IMG/VR virus record: IMGVR_UViG_3300045945_000347
Coordinates: 1 to 29,191 of that record
Length of the DNA: 29,191 nt
From: a virus
Direction: 5' to 3' (one strand)
Made by a program: the position numbers and the translations under genes. Position 1 is the stretch's first letter; every line of letters starts with the position of its first letter. The notes beneath the pieces are model-generated. The model was not told the DNA's origin and did not search any database. It saw only the letters and a list, made by a program, of their open reading frames with translations. Positions 5,824 to 13,916 of this stretch are shown here, piece after piece.

Positions 5824-6359
5824 ACAAGGCCCTCCATCTGCCCGGCCACCCGGTTCACCCAGCCCGACGCCATCTCCGTGTTGTCGGGGATGCCGTCCTT
5901 GTCGGCGTCGGTCAGGTTGTGGGTGACGATGCGGCCGATGAACTTGAGGCGGTCGATCTCGACGAGGAGCGCGAGTCGGCGACCGTCGACGGCGTTGGCG
6001 CGCTCTTCGGTGAGCGGCCCGAGCAGGGCGTCCGCGCGAACGCCCATGGCGCGCTGCAGCATGCGGACCGCGTTCCCCTCGCCGTGGAGGACGCAGCAGT
6101 CCACGAGGACGCCGCGCAGGACGGGGGATTGGATGCGCCCGAACCCGGGCCCGATCAGGTACCAGCGCCGCAGGATGAGGCGGGCTTCGGCCTGGCTGAG
6201 CTGCTCTACGTCCTCGGCCGTGACCTGGGCGTCGCGCCAGGCAGCGAGGGTGGCGAGGCGGATGCCGAACTTCGTGGGCCCGCCCCGGTCGGCGGGGTTG
6301 TCCACGTAGCCGCCTTCGCGCGCGAGGATCTCGTCGATGATCGTGTCATCGGTGAGCAC
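5820..6359 (-). CDS. Endolysin, GH108 N-acetylmuramidase family
   Basis: 179 residues. The N-terminal signature EGGYVDNPADRGGPTKFGI (residues 15-33) is the GH108 motif, with Glu15 as the expected acid catalyst. The middle (LILRRWYLIGPGF, VLRGVLVDCCVLHGEGNAVRMLQRAMGV) and the C-terminal part match the peptidoglycan-binding region usually fused in this family. Length is typical. It would cleave the glycan backbone of murein at lysis. No signal peptide, so export should need a holin, consistent with the membrane genes that follow. GTG 6359 is chosen because third-position GC falls upstream; GGAGGG lies about 10 nt before it. Confidence 0.9.
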   Translation of the reverse strand: MLTDDTIIDEILAREGGYVDNPADRGGPTKFGIRLATLAAWRDAQVTAEDVEQLSQAEARLILRRWYLIGPGFGRIQSPVLRGVLVDCCVLHGEGNAVRMLQRAMGVRADALLGPLTEERANAVDGRRLALLVEIDRLKFIGRIVTHNLTDADKDGIPDNTEMASGWVNRVAGQMEGLV

Positions 6360-6415
6360 TGCATGACGGCCCTCCGCGCCTCCATGCGCGAGTCCAGCAC
6401 CGGCACGATAACCGA

Positions 6416-7210
6416 TCAGCCTCCGAGATTCACGCGCAGGGCGCGGCCCAGCTCCTTCCGGACGTTGCCGCGCAGGATGGGCCTGAACTCGCGCAGCGCG
6501 GTGCGGTGCGCGGTCTGAATCCACTCCAGCATCTTCTTCAGCCTGGGGCCCGCTACGAAGGGGTAGATGAGCCGGATGTCGTCCCGCTTCGGCCCGACGC
6601 GCTGGAAGATCCCGCCCTCGGGCGCGCGGGACGTGCGCTCGAGGATGAAGGTCCGTTGCCGACCCTTGATCTGCACCTTGCCCGTGCTCGTCACCTGGGC
6701 CTTGAAGGCCACGTCACGGCGTTCGCGCTTCGAGCGGCCCTTCCTGGTCTTCTGCACCTGGCCGCGGCGGACCTTGATGAGCCGCAGCGCCTGGACCCGA
6801 AGAGAAGCCGGCACGGGCGACGCGAAGCTGGGCCGCGCGGGCCCGCCCGTGCGCGGCACGGCCACCCGCCGGCCGCCGCCGAAGGAGGGGCGGGTCCCGC
6901 CCGTTTCGAGCTTCCCGAGCAGCAGGCGATCCTTCTCCCCGATCTGGATGCGAGCCTGAAAGCGGCTCTGCGCGACGCTGGCGAAGCCGCTGCCGCCGCC
7001 GGCGCCGCGGATGACACCCGCCTCGCGCTTGATGAACTCGCTCTTGCGCACGGTCAGGCGCGACGTTACCCGGCCACGCACCGCCGGCTGCACCAGCTTG
7101 ATCGTGGCGTTGACCGAGTTCACCACGGCGTACGAGGCGCGGCGCTGCCCGTTTCGGAGCGCGAGTAGAACGCCTGCAGCCTCGACCCGCACATCGAGAG
7201 CGACCGGCAT
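6416..7210 (-). CDS. Minor tail protein, gpZ-like
   Basis: 264 residues from ATG 7210, 7 nt after the hub gene. A first region of helices (SYAVVNSVNATIKLVQPAVRGRVTSRLTVRKSEFIKREAGVIRGAG) resembles lambda gpZ-type minor tail proteins, in which a NxT/NxA helical segment precedes a basic hairpin. A long Arg/Gly/Pro-rich middle (about 95-165) is followed by a conserved-looking C-terminal domain (RTFILERTSRAPEGGIFQRV, IRLIYPFVAGPRLKKMLEWI). Lambda gpZ acts at the head-proximal tail end; here the gene lies after the hub, an unusual position, so the match is moderate. It is longer than lambda gpZ (192). Confidence 0.55.
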   Translation of the reverse strand: MPVALDVRVEAAGVLLALRNGQRRASYAVVNSVNATIKLVQPAVRGRVTSRLTVRKSEFIKREAGVIRGAGGGSGFASVAQSRFQARIQIGEKDRLLLGKLETGGTRPSFGGGRRVAVPRTGGPARPSFASPVPASLRVQALRLIKVRRGQVQKTRKGRSKRERRDVAFKAQVTSTGKVQIKGRQRTFILERTSRAPEGGIFQRVGPKRDDIRLIYPFVAGPRLKKMLEWIQTAHRTALREFRPILRGNVRKELGRALRVNLGG

Positions 7211-7217
7211 CAGCGGC

Positions 7218-10200
7218 TCACCCGATCTGCACTCCCACGACGTCGGCCAGGTACGAGGCTCCGCCGCCCTGCTGGTGGACCTCGAGCACCAGCCAGCGCT
7301 TGCCATCGCCCGCCCAGGAGCCGTTGCTGCCTTCGACGCCAAACCTCACCAGGTCGTCCGCGCTCTCATGAAACTCGATGACGCGCCCCACCTCGAGATC
7401 GGGCGCCCATTCGGTCTTGAACCTGACCGGCGGCCGATCTACAGCCGCGAGGTCGATCAGGCGGTCGCGCACCTCGCGGGCGGTCGGGCTGTCGTAGATC
7501 GTGCGGCCCTCAACGCCCACCTCGCGCTTGCCGCCATGCTGGTCGCGGGCGGTGGTGAGCAGATTCTCCCGGTCGCGCTTCGGGCTGTGGGCGGAGAACG
7601 AGCCCGTGAGGTTCGCCACGTAGTTCATGTCGGCCAGGGTGTCGAAGCCGAGGAGGCTGGCGCAGTTCTTGAGGCCGGCGTTCATGCCGTTCGGGCCGGT
7701 CTCCCACTCGAGGTTGAAGGCGTGTGATTCGACCATCGAAACGCCGATCGCGAATAACTCCTCCTCGCGGGGCGACACGGCCGCGAGGGTGCTCACCGTG
7801 CCGCTATTGTCGTTCGCCAACCCGAAGAGGATCCCGGCAGTCCACAGCTCGGCGTCGGTTCCGCCGTTCGGGTTGTAATTGAAGTTCCCTCCCGATCGGC
7901 TGATCGTGAAGAGCCGCGTCGTCCGGCTGTAGGTCACGGTGAACCCCGTGGACGCGGCGTTCATCTTGGTCTGGAGGTGGGCGGCCAGCTCGTCCATGGT
8001 GTAGGTGCCCGGGTCGAGTGTGACCGTGAACTCTTCCGGTGCGAAGACGTCCGTGGAGAACGTGAACTTGTCGTTCGCCCCGGTCACGACCAGGCCGCCC
8101 CAGCACACGACCCAGCGGGGCGTGGAGTCTCCGGCCTCGAGCGCGGCCTGGACCTCGGTGCGCAGGGTGGCCGGCGTGTAGGTGCCGGCGGTGAGGGTCG
8201 CCGTGAAATCCCCGAGGCCGTTGCGGTTGACGTCCAGCTTGTTGTTCTGGCCGGACCCGCTGCTGATTACCTCCATCTGCTGGTCGCGCAGGTTGCGGTA
8301 GAGGTGGCCGCTCGAGCTGCGACCGGGAGCCGCGAAGGTCTCGTGGGAGGGCGAGCCGCTCCGGTGGTCGAACCCGTAGGGCACCTTCACCGCGGTCGCG
8401 ATCATGGTCTCGGGGGTGCGGCCCAGCTCGGGCCCGGGCTCGGCGATCTGGTCCTTGCCGAAGACGAGGTCGTAGTCGACCGGCGCGCCGTCCTCCCAGA
8501 CCAGGCAATGCCACTTGTCGTTGAACGGGCTGATCCGGAACCAGCAGAGCGAGTCCTGCGACAGCATCTCGAGGAAGCGGATGAGGTCCACGTCGGCATC
8601 GGCCAGCGAGACCGCGTGGACCATGTCGGTGCCCCGCCACGTCTTGAGCTTGGCGCGGGCGTCCTTGAACGACCCGAAGGTCGAGGTGCCGCGCTCGATC
8701 TTCGCGAGGTCCTCGAGCCCGTACGTCACCAGTGCGTGCGTCGCCATGTCCGGCGCCCGTTGGATGAGAGCGGATGCGACGTCCGTGATCGTGCCCGAGT
8801 CGTCATCGTAGTGGCCCTCGAGGTTGGCGTAGACCGGCGAGTCCACCGCGGCGAACTGTGCGATGACGGGCAGGGTGGTGCCGGGGCCGCGGATTCGCCC
8901 GGGCGGGTCACCACGTCCACGATCCCTGGGGTGGCGCAGGATTGGCCCCGGGATGAACCGGGGCGGGGTCTGCCCGAGCAGTGCTCGGTTCGGACGCAAC
9001 CGGACCGAGAGCCCGAGCTTGTACAGCTCCACCTGCACGTTGCTGGCCGGCGCTGACGTGAAGAGCACCTCGAGGACGCAGTCCCCGAAAGCCCAGGGTT
9101 GCCCCGGCATACCTGACCCGCCGCCCCAGCCCGCCGTGATGGCCGAGGATTCGACGTAGGTGAGACCACCGGTCGCGAGCGCCATGGTGGTGTCGGTCTG
9201 CGAGGCGACCACGGTGTTGCGCAGGCGGAGGACCAGGTTGGTGGTGGCCGGTCCCGTCGGCGTGTAGTAGAGCGCGATCGCCCGAACGCTCACCAGGTCC
9301 CCCGGGGTGCCCAGCGAGGGCAGACGGGCGGTCAGCTTCCGCTTCGAGGCGTTGTAGTCGAGCTTGGCAAAGCTGTTCTCGTTCCACGGATCCAGCACGT
9401 AGCGCGGGTTGTCCGCGTTCTCTGAGGCAGCGAGTTCGATCTGCACCGGCACGATCGCCAGGTGCGCGATGTTGAAGGGATCGGTGCCGCCGCTCACGCT
9501 GCCGATATCGAACCCGCAGCCGTCCGTCGCGTTGTTGAAGATGTCGCCGCCGGCGACGTCGATGAAGGCGAGGTTGCCGTCCACGTCCATCCAGACGGCG
9601 CAGCCCTTGGTGGTGTCCGAGAAGGTCTTGCACGCGTGCGGGGCGAAGAGCACGCGGGTCTTACTGGTGGGCCCGGCACCGACATCTACGAGCACGGCGC
9701 GGGTCAGGCGCGACGCGCCCCGGATGCGTTCCAGGCGGTGTTCGACGGTTCCGTAGGCCGCGGGAAACGGGTGGCGCGCCGGCGCCGCCGGCATGGAGCC
9801 GTAGAGGATCGGGATGATCTGGCCGAGGCCCTGCTCGGGGGCGCGCGGGTTGGCGTCCCGCGTGACGCGCTTGCCGACCATCTCTTTGTTGAAGTCGCGT
9901 CGCTGCAGCAGGTCCACCTGCGCGCCCTTGGCGGTGAGCTGGTAGTCGAGGACCCGGCCCTTGAATCGTTGCAGGACATCCGGGGAATTCCGCTCCCAGA
10001 AGTAGATCGTGACCGTCGCGCCCTTCCACTTGTAGTCGGTGAAGACCTCGGCAATGGTGCGATTCGTCCCGGACTGGTAGGAGAGCTGCCGGTTGACGAT
10101 CGAGAAGTTTGCCGAGCTGAGCACCACGGCGTTCGTGAGGAACGACGCCTTGTCGTGGATGTCGACCTCGGAGATGCCCGATTCCCAGACCTGGCCGTCG

Positions 10201-10337
10201 GGGGTCGCCACTTCCGCGGTCGCGAGATAGAGCGTGCGCGCGCTGGGCGACGTCAGCTCGACCTTGACCAGCGTGACGGGCCGCCTCGCGCTCGAACGCC
10301 ACGCCGCCAAGAATGCCGCGGTGGCCGGGCTGGCCAT
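7218..10337 (-). CDS. Tail tip / baseplate hub protein
   Basis: 1039 residues from ATG 10337, which overlaps the previous stop by one base (TAATG). The N-terminal 190 residues (VTLVKVELTSPSARTLYLATAEV, WESGISEVDIHDKASF, VTIYFWERNSPDVLQRFKGR, DFNKEMVGKRV, GQIIPILYG) resemble siphophage hub proteins. The middle contains a tail-hub-like segment (WFRISPFNDKWHCLVWEDG, FGKDQIAEPGPELGRTPETM). The last third carries two copies of an L-A-LQ-type module (DFTATLTAGTYTPATLRTEVQAALEAG and FTVTLDPGTYTMDELAAHLQTKMNAA). It should close the distal tail and contact the host surface. A short stretch near 8885-8935 appears to be read in the wrong frame (see the separate entry). Confidence 0.75.
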   Translation of the reverse strand: MASPATAAFLAAWRSSARRPVTLVKVELTSPSARTLYLATAEVATPDGQVWESGISEVDIHDKASFLTNAVVLSSANFSIVNRQLSYQSGTNRTIAEVFTDYKWKGATVTIYFWERNSPDVLQRFKGRVLDYQLTAKGAQVDLLQRRDFNKEMVGKRVTRDANPRAPEQGLGQIIPILYGSMPAAPARHPFPAAYGTVEHRLERIRGASRLTRAVLVDVGAGPTSKTRVLFAPHACKTFSDTTKGCAVWMDVDGNLAFIDVAGGDIFNNATDGCGFDIGSVSGGTDPFNIAHLAIVPVQIELAASENADNPRYVLDPWNENSFAKLDYNASKRKLTARLPSLGTPGDLVSVRAIALYYTPTGPATTNLVLRLRNTVVASQTDTTMALATGGLTYVESSAITAGWGGGSGMPGQPWAFGDCVLEVLFTSAPASNVQVELYKLGLSVRLRPNRALLGQTPPRFIPGPILRHPRDRGRGDPPGRIRGPGTTLPVIAQFAAVDSPVYANLEGHYDDDSGTITDVASALIQRAPDMATHALVTYGLEDLAKIERGTSTFGSFKDARAKLKTWRGTDMVHAVSLADADVDLIRFLEMLSQDSLCWFRISPFNDKWHCLVWEDGAPVDYDLVFGKDQIAEPGPELGRTPETMIATAVKVPYGFDHRSGSPSHETFAAPGRSSSGHLYRNLRDQQMEVISSGSGQNNKLDVNRNGLGDFTATLTAGTYTPATLRTEVQAALEAGDSTPRWVVCWGGLVVTGANDKFTFSTDVFAPEEFTVTLDPGTYTMDELAAHLQTKMNAASTGFTVTYSRTTRLFTISRSGGNFNYNPNGGTDAELWTAGILFGLANDNSGTVSTLAAVSPREEELFAIGVSMVESHAFNLEWETGPNGMNAGLKNCASLLGFDTLADMNYVANLTGSFSAHSPKRDRENLLTTARDQHGGKREVGVEGRTIYDSPTAREVRDRLIDLAAVDRPPVRFKTEWAPDLEVGRVIEFHESADDLVRFGVEGSNGSWAGDGKRWLVLEVHQQGGGASYLADVVGVQIG
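8885..8935 (-). other. Local frame excursion inside hub gene (possible paired indels)
   Basis: In the annotated frame this stretch reads as Arg/Gly/Pro-rich (RDRGRGDPPGRIRGPG) and its codons lose the usual G/C third base. The +1 frame over the same bases reads GIVDVVTRPGESAAPAP with almost all codons ending in G or C. Both borders contain GGGG runs (8883-8886 and 8928-8931 on the plus strand). This is the pattern of two compensating single-base indels, from sequencing, assembly or mutation. Confidence 0.6.
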
Positions 10338-11149
10338 TAGGCGAGTTGCTCCAGGTCGATCTCGAGGTCGTAGGTGGTCTCCACGTCCTCCTCCCACACG
10401 CGCGTCACACGGATCTCGGCACGCGGGACCACCTGCTCGCTGAAGGCGTCGTTCTTGTCGATCCAGGCGAACGCCTTCTTGCGAGAACGCAGCTGCTCGA
10501 GCTTGGAACGAATGGTGCCCCTCACAGCGCGAAAACGGATGCTGGTCAGGGTCCGATCGTCGCCCGGGTAGCTGAGGACGGGATTGCGACCCCCGGTCCG
10601 CGATTCGATCACCGGCGAATGCGGCAGCTCGGTCACCCCGGGCGAGCCCAGGCTGCCGAGGTCGAGGTCCACCGTGCCGAGGAGGAAGCGGCTGAGCGTG
10701 AATGCGTCGAACACCCCGTCGAGATCGAACCTCCAGTAGCGGGCGGAGACGGTGCCCCCCGCGAAGATCACGCCGGAATCGCGGGCCGAGAACGGCGAGA
10801 GGGTCGCGATGTTCGTCCACGAGCCCCCGCCGCCGGGCGGGTACCCAGTGGCCGCCGTCGCGTACTTCACCACGCAGGAGGAGATCCCAAGGCCGGTCGA
10901 ACCCACGGGCCGGTGCCCGAGCAGGGCCGCGACGCCGATGGTGCGGTTGGCGCCCAGGTCGAAGTCCACAGGGAGCGGGTCACCGCTCGACTGTCGCCAC
11001 AGGATCAGGCGGTCGAGCTTCATGGCGTTTTCCATGACGTAGGGCGAGACTTCGTCGCGAGCCGGTGCCCCACCGCCGGTGCCGTTCTTGAGCACCGTGG
11101 CCGTACCCTCGACCCAGTTGGTCAGTACCGCACGATACGAGGTGGCCAC
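10337..11149 (-). CDS. Tail protein, Dit-like/minor tail with galactose-binding-like fold
   Basis: 270 residues from GTG 11149, one base after the tape measure stop. Residues about 35-150 (MENAMKLDRLILWRQSSG, RTIGVAALLGHRPVGS, FSARDSGVIFAGGTVSARYWRFDL) have the pattern of a discoidin/F5-8C-like beta sandwich, the ARYWRFDLDG motif being typical. The C-terminal 90 residues (TSIRFRAVRGTIRSKLEQLRSRKKAFAWIDKND) resemble a distal-tail-type domain. Position between tape measure and hub matches the Dit or gpM/L slot. It probably joins the tube to the hub. Homology is by pattern and order, not by a family match. Confidence 0.6.
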   Translation of the reverse strand: MATSYRAVLTNWVEGTATVLKNGTGGGAPARDEVSPYVMENAMKLDRLILWRQSSGDPLPVDFDLGANRTIGVAALLGHRPVGSTGLGISSCVVKYATAATGYPPGGGGSWTNIATLSPFSARDSGVIFAGGTVSARYWRFDLDGVFDAFTLSRFLLGTVDLDLGSLGSPGVTELPHSPVIESRTGGRNPVLSYPGDDRTLTSIRFRAVRGTIRSKLEQLRSRKKAFAWIDKNDAFSEQVVPRAEIRVTRVWEEDVETTYDLEIDLEQLA

Positions 11150-11150
11150 G

Positions 11151-12842
11151 TTAGTACTCGGAGACCAGGTTGACGCGGTCCTGCGCGCGGCGCAGCTCGC
11201 CGGACGGGCTCGACAGCTCCATGACGAGGCTGCGCACCCCCAGCGTGCTGATGTTGAAGGTGTTGATCGTCGTTCCTTCCCCGCGCGGCCGCCCGGCTCG
11301 GGCGCCGGCACCACCAACTTCGGCCGCGATGCTGATCCCGGCCCCGGCGCCAGGAAGGATCAGGCTCAGGAAGAACCCGAACACCTTGGCCGCCGCGAGC
11401 CTGGCGAGCTCAGCCAGCATCTCGTCCACGAGCGTGTGGGTGACGTTGTTGATGAGGTTCGCGGAATATTTCCAGCGCGCGGTCAGCTGACTGAAGGCCC
11501 TACCGGCGCTGATTTGAAGCCCGTTCCACAGCGCTTCCATGCTGGCATTGAGAACGCCGACGCGCGATGTGACCTCATCGGCGATCAGCAGCCAGTTGTT
11601 CAGGACGCTCTGCGCCTCCACCATCGACTTCGTGGCGGCGTCCAACTTCTCCGGCACCTGCGCCATGGTGGCTACGATGCCCTCCATCTGGGCGTTCGTC
11701 TCCGCCGACGTGACCGCGAGAACGTCCTGGCCCTCGCTCACCTGAGCGGTCGCCTCGACCACCTGGCCTTCGATCACGAGCAGGTCGGAGAAGGACTTCT
11801 CCAGTTCGCGCACGGCCTTCGGAGCGCCCTTCATCAACCGATCGACCTCGGCGTTGATCTTCGCGATCTGCTCGGCGGTGAGGTCAAGCCCGAGCATGCG
11901 CTCGATCGGGTCCGTGATTCGAGGTGCAGTGACGGTGATTTCGAACCGCGAGTCGGCGATGTTTGCGAGGACCTCGTCGCCCTTCTTCTGGAAGGTGGTC
12001 ATGTGGGTGGGATCGACGACGTTCGTCGGCGCGGCTATCCCGCGCTCGGCCTTGACCTTTGACAGGTCCTCGAGCGGGTCCACCAACTGCGTGCGCAAGA
12101 TCTCGCCGGTAGCCCGTGCCGCCTCGAGGATCGCGTTGAGCGTGCCCACCACGGCCGCTGAGATGGGGACCGCCAACGCCTGGAAGGACGTGGCGATCCC
12201 CTTCCAGTTCCGTCCGAGCTTGTCGAGTTGCTCGTCCAGCTCGCGGGCGGCCGGGGCCATCTCTTCGGTGATGATCGCGCCCGTGGCGCGCAGTTCCTCG
12301 CCCGTTTCACGGCTCTTCGTCGCGAGGTCCTCGATGTTGCCCAGCAGGTCGGCCGACCCCCTTCCGAGCAGCCGGTAGGCGATCTCGGTTCTCTTCGCCA
12401 CGTCCGCGGTGGAAGCCAGGACCTGCACGATCTGGGTGAACGCCTGTTCCGTGTCGCGCGTGGTGACGTGCAGCTGCTTCAACAGCGGATCGTTGCTCGC
12501 GATCGTGCGATTGAGGAAGGTGAGCGCCGAGGTGAGCGCTTCGCTGGAACCGCCGGCGTCTTCGAGGACGCGTTGCCAGATCTGAAGCGTCTCGATGCCG
12601 ACTCCGCTCCGCGCGGACAGCCGGTCGAGCTGCTCGACGGCGTCGGCCATCTGCTTGGCGCTGGCGACCACCGCCCCACCGATCGCCGTGATTCCCGCCA
12701 CGCCCGCCCCGATCAGCCCGGCCTTGGCGGCAAGGTTGCCGACCGCTCCCGTGAGGCCGGTGATCCCCTGCCGCGTCCTGGCGATCGTCGCCGTGGCCTC
12801 GTCCCGGGCCCGGAGGATGAACTCGACGGTGTCGGTGGCCAT
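11151..12842 (-). CDS. Tape measure protein
   Basis: 563 residues, mainly helical. It starts with MATDTVEFILRARDEATATIARTR, a typical tape measure N-terminus, then a hydrophobic helix pair at about 35-65 (LAAKAGLIGAGVAGITAIGGAVVASAKQM) and SARSGVGIETLQIWQ, which recurs in tape measures. A second hydrophobic segment lies near residue 485 (VFGFFLSLILPGAGAGISIAA). At about 0.15 nm per residue it predicts a tail of about 85 nm, short for a siphovirus. It follows the two tail chaperone frames, the canonical order. ATG 12842 is one base after the preceding stop. Confidence 0.92.
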   Translation of the reverse strand: MATDTVEFILRARDEATATIARTRQGITGLTGAVGNLAAKAGLIGAGVAGITAIGGAVVASAKQMADAVEQLDRLSARSGVGIETLQIWQRVLEDAGGSSEALTSALTFLNRTIASNDPLLKQLHVTTRDTEQAFTQIVQVLASTADVAKRTEIAYRLLGRGSADLLGNIEDLATKSRETGEELRATGAIITEEMAPAARELDEQLDKLGRNWKGIATSFQALAVPISAAVVGTLNAILEAARATGEILRTQLVDPLEDLSKVKAERGIAAPTNVVDPTHMTTFQKKGDEVLANIADSRFEITVTAPRITDPIERMLGLDLTAEQIAKINAEVDRLMKGAPKAVRELEKSFSDLLVIEGQVVEATAQVSEGQDVLAVTSAETNAQMEGIVATMAQVPEKLDAATKSMVEAQSVLNNWLLIADEVTSRVGVLNASMEALWNGLQISAGRAFSQLTARWKYSANLINNVTHTLVDEMLAELARLAAAKVFGFFLSLILPGAGAGISIAAEVGGAGARAGRPRGEGTTINTFNISTLGVRSLVMELSSPSGELRRAQDRVNLVSEY

Positions 12843-12845
12843 GGA

Positions 12846-13070
12846 TCAGGCGTTCTCGTGAATGCCGGCCAGTAGGGCCCCCAGGGCATCGCCGGGAGGC
12901 TGTGAGCGCAGGGCCTGCAGCCAGCGCCGGTACTCGTCGTGGGCACGCATCACGGTCACGTTGTACGCGAGGCGCGGGTCATGCATGGTTTCCCACGGCG
13001 TCCGGCCGCTCGCTCGCGCCAGGCGCCACAGCTCCCACGCGACCCTCCCCGCCGTCTCCGTCTCCAGCAT
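12846..13070 (-). CDS. Tail assembly chaperone, frameshift extension (gpT-like part)
   Basis: 74 codons from ATG 13070 to the stop just before the tape measure. Sequence reads MLETETAGRVAWELWRLARA, then TPWETMHDPRLAYNVTVMRAHDEYRRWL, resembling gpT-like chaperone tails. Third-position GC is nearly complete in this frame, so it is truly coded. There is no Shine-Dalgarno sequence before ATG 13070. The frame is +1 relative to the upstream chaperone, and the switch falls exactly at TTT-C (13071-13074). The likely product is a fusion of residues 1-165 of the upstream frame with these 74, about 239 residues. Independent initiation at 13070 is the alternative. Confidence 0.72.
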   Translation of the reverse strand: MLETETAGRVAWELWRLARASGRTPWETMHDPRLAYNVTVMRAHDEYRRWLQALRSQPPGDALGALLAGIHENA

Positions 13071-13566
13071 GAAACCCGGCGCCGGCGCCGGCGTCGGCGT
13101 CGTCCTCCTTGCCGAAGCCGCTCAGCGCGATAACGGTGGTGGTGATCAGGGCCTTGTCGTCGATGCGGAGGGCGCGGCCGGGGAGTGAGAGTGCGTGGCG
13201 CGGGGTGGCGGGATCGAACCAGAACGCGGGGCGGACCTCACCACCCTGGCCGTCGTCGAGCACGGTGCCCAGCTCGATGAGCCGGGGCGCGATCTCCTTC
13301 AGAAACCGGGCGCCGTCGCGGACCTCGGTCTCCGTGGGTGCGGACGCGGGCTGGCCCGCGGCCGCGGCCCTGCGCCGGGCGACGCGCGCGCGGGCGCGCT
13401 CCAGCGTGTCCCCGGGCAGCCGCTGCAGGATCTCGGCGGCCTCCTCCACCTTTTCGCAGCGCACGCGCACGGGCTTGCCGTCGCGGGTTTTCAGGTGCGT
13501 CAGCTCCACGATGCGGGTCATCTCGGGCACCTGCACGTCCGCCGCGCTAGTTGCCTTGCCTTCCAT
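12979..13566 (-). CDS. Tail assembly chaperone (gpG-like)
   Basis: 195 residues as an unshifted product. ATG 13566 follows GGAGGTACACC, a good ribosome binding site. Features: MTRIVELTHLKTRDGKPVRVRCEKVEEAAEILQRL, a basic Ala-rich helix, ARFLKEIAPRLIELGTVLDDG, and ALRIDDKALITTTVIALSGFGKEDD before a DADAGAGAG linker. After TTT (13072-13074) the frame gives low-complexity sequence (HAGDGDGGEGRVGAVAPG) with poor third-position GC, showing that the conserved information moves to the other frame. Position between tail tube and tape measure is that of the G/GT chaperones, which guide tail assembly around the tape measure. Confidence 0.78.
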   Translation of the reverse strand: MEGKATSAADVQVPEMTRIVELTHLKTRDGKPVRVRCEKVEEAAEILQRLPGDTLERARARVARRRAAAAGQPASAPTETEVRDGARFLKEIAPRLIELGTVLDDGQGGEVRPAFWFDPATPRHALSLPGRALRIDDKALITTTVIALSGFGKEDDADAGAGAGFHAGDGDGGEGRVGAVAPGASERPDAVGNHA

Positions 13567-13670
13567 GGTGTACCTCCGCGTGAGGGCGGTTTCGGGCCGG
13601 TCCGGTCGGGGTGTCACGCCACCCGGCCCTTGCGGGCAACCGGCCCTACGCCGCTGACCGTTCTGCGTTC

Positions 13671-13916
13671 CTACTCGATCGCGATGACCTCCCTCGTGAC
13701 GCGCCCGCCGGCGGCCGTCTCGAGTTCGAGCGACATGCCCTCGTGGAGCTGGAGCGAGCCTTTGCAGGTGGGGCAGCGCTTCGCGCGCACCCGCTCGTCC
13801 AGCTCCTCGAGGGGCCCAGTGTCCTTCCACGAGACGAGGGTCCCGCAGACCGAGCACTCCCCGGTGCCGGCTACCGCCAGCACCCGCAGCTTGATGACCA
13901 GCTCGGCGCGCGCCAT
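13671..13916 (-). CDS. Small zinc-ribbon protein within the tail operon
   Basis: 81 residues with two Cys pairs: Cys21/Cys24 (CSVC) and Cys48/Cys51 (CPTC), about 24 residues apart, a classic zinc ribbon. Beta-type sequence flanks both knuckles. The ATG overlaps the tail tube stop as TAATG. It probably acts in assembly or as a late regulator; no named family is recognised. The 104 bp between it and the chaperone hold that gene's ribosome binding site and a GGCCGGT/ACCGGCC inverted repeat. Confidence 0.7.
   Translation of the reverse strand: MARAELVIKLRVLAVAGTGECSVCGTLVSWKDTGPLEELDERVRAKRCPTCKGSLQLHEGMSLELETAAGGRVTREVIAIE

Noticed and set aside
12979-13070. Classic -1 slippery heptamer in the chaperone overlap
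   Set aside because: The downstream frame is +1 relative to the upstream one and no XXXYYYZ site in the correct frame is present; TTT-C fits better.
13076-13105. GGCGCC/GGCGTC short repeats
   Set aside because: They encode the DADAGAGAG linker of the chaperone and need no further explanation.
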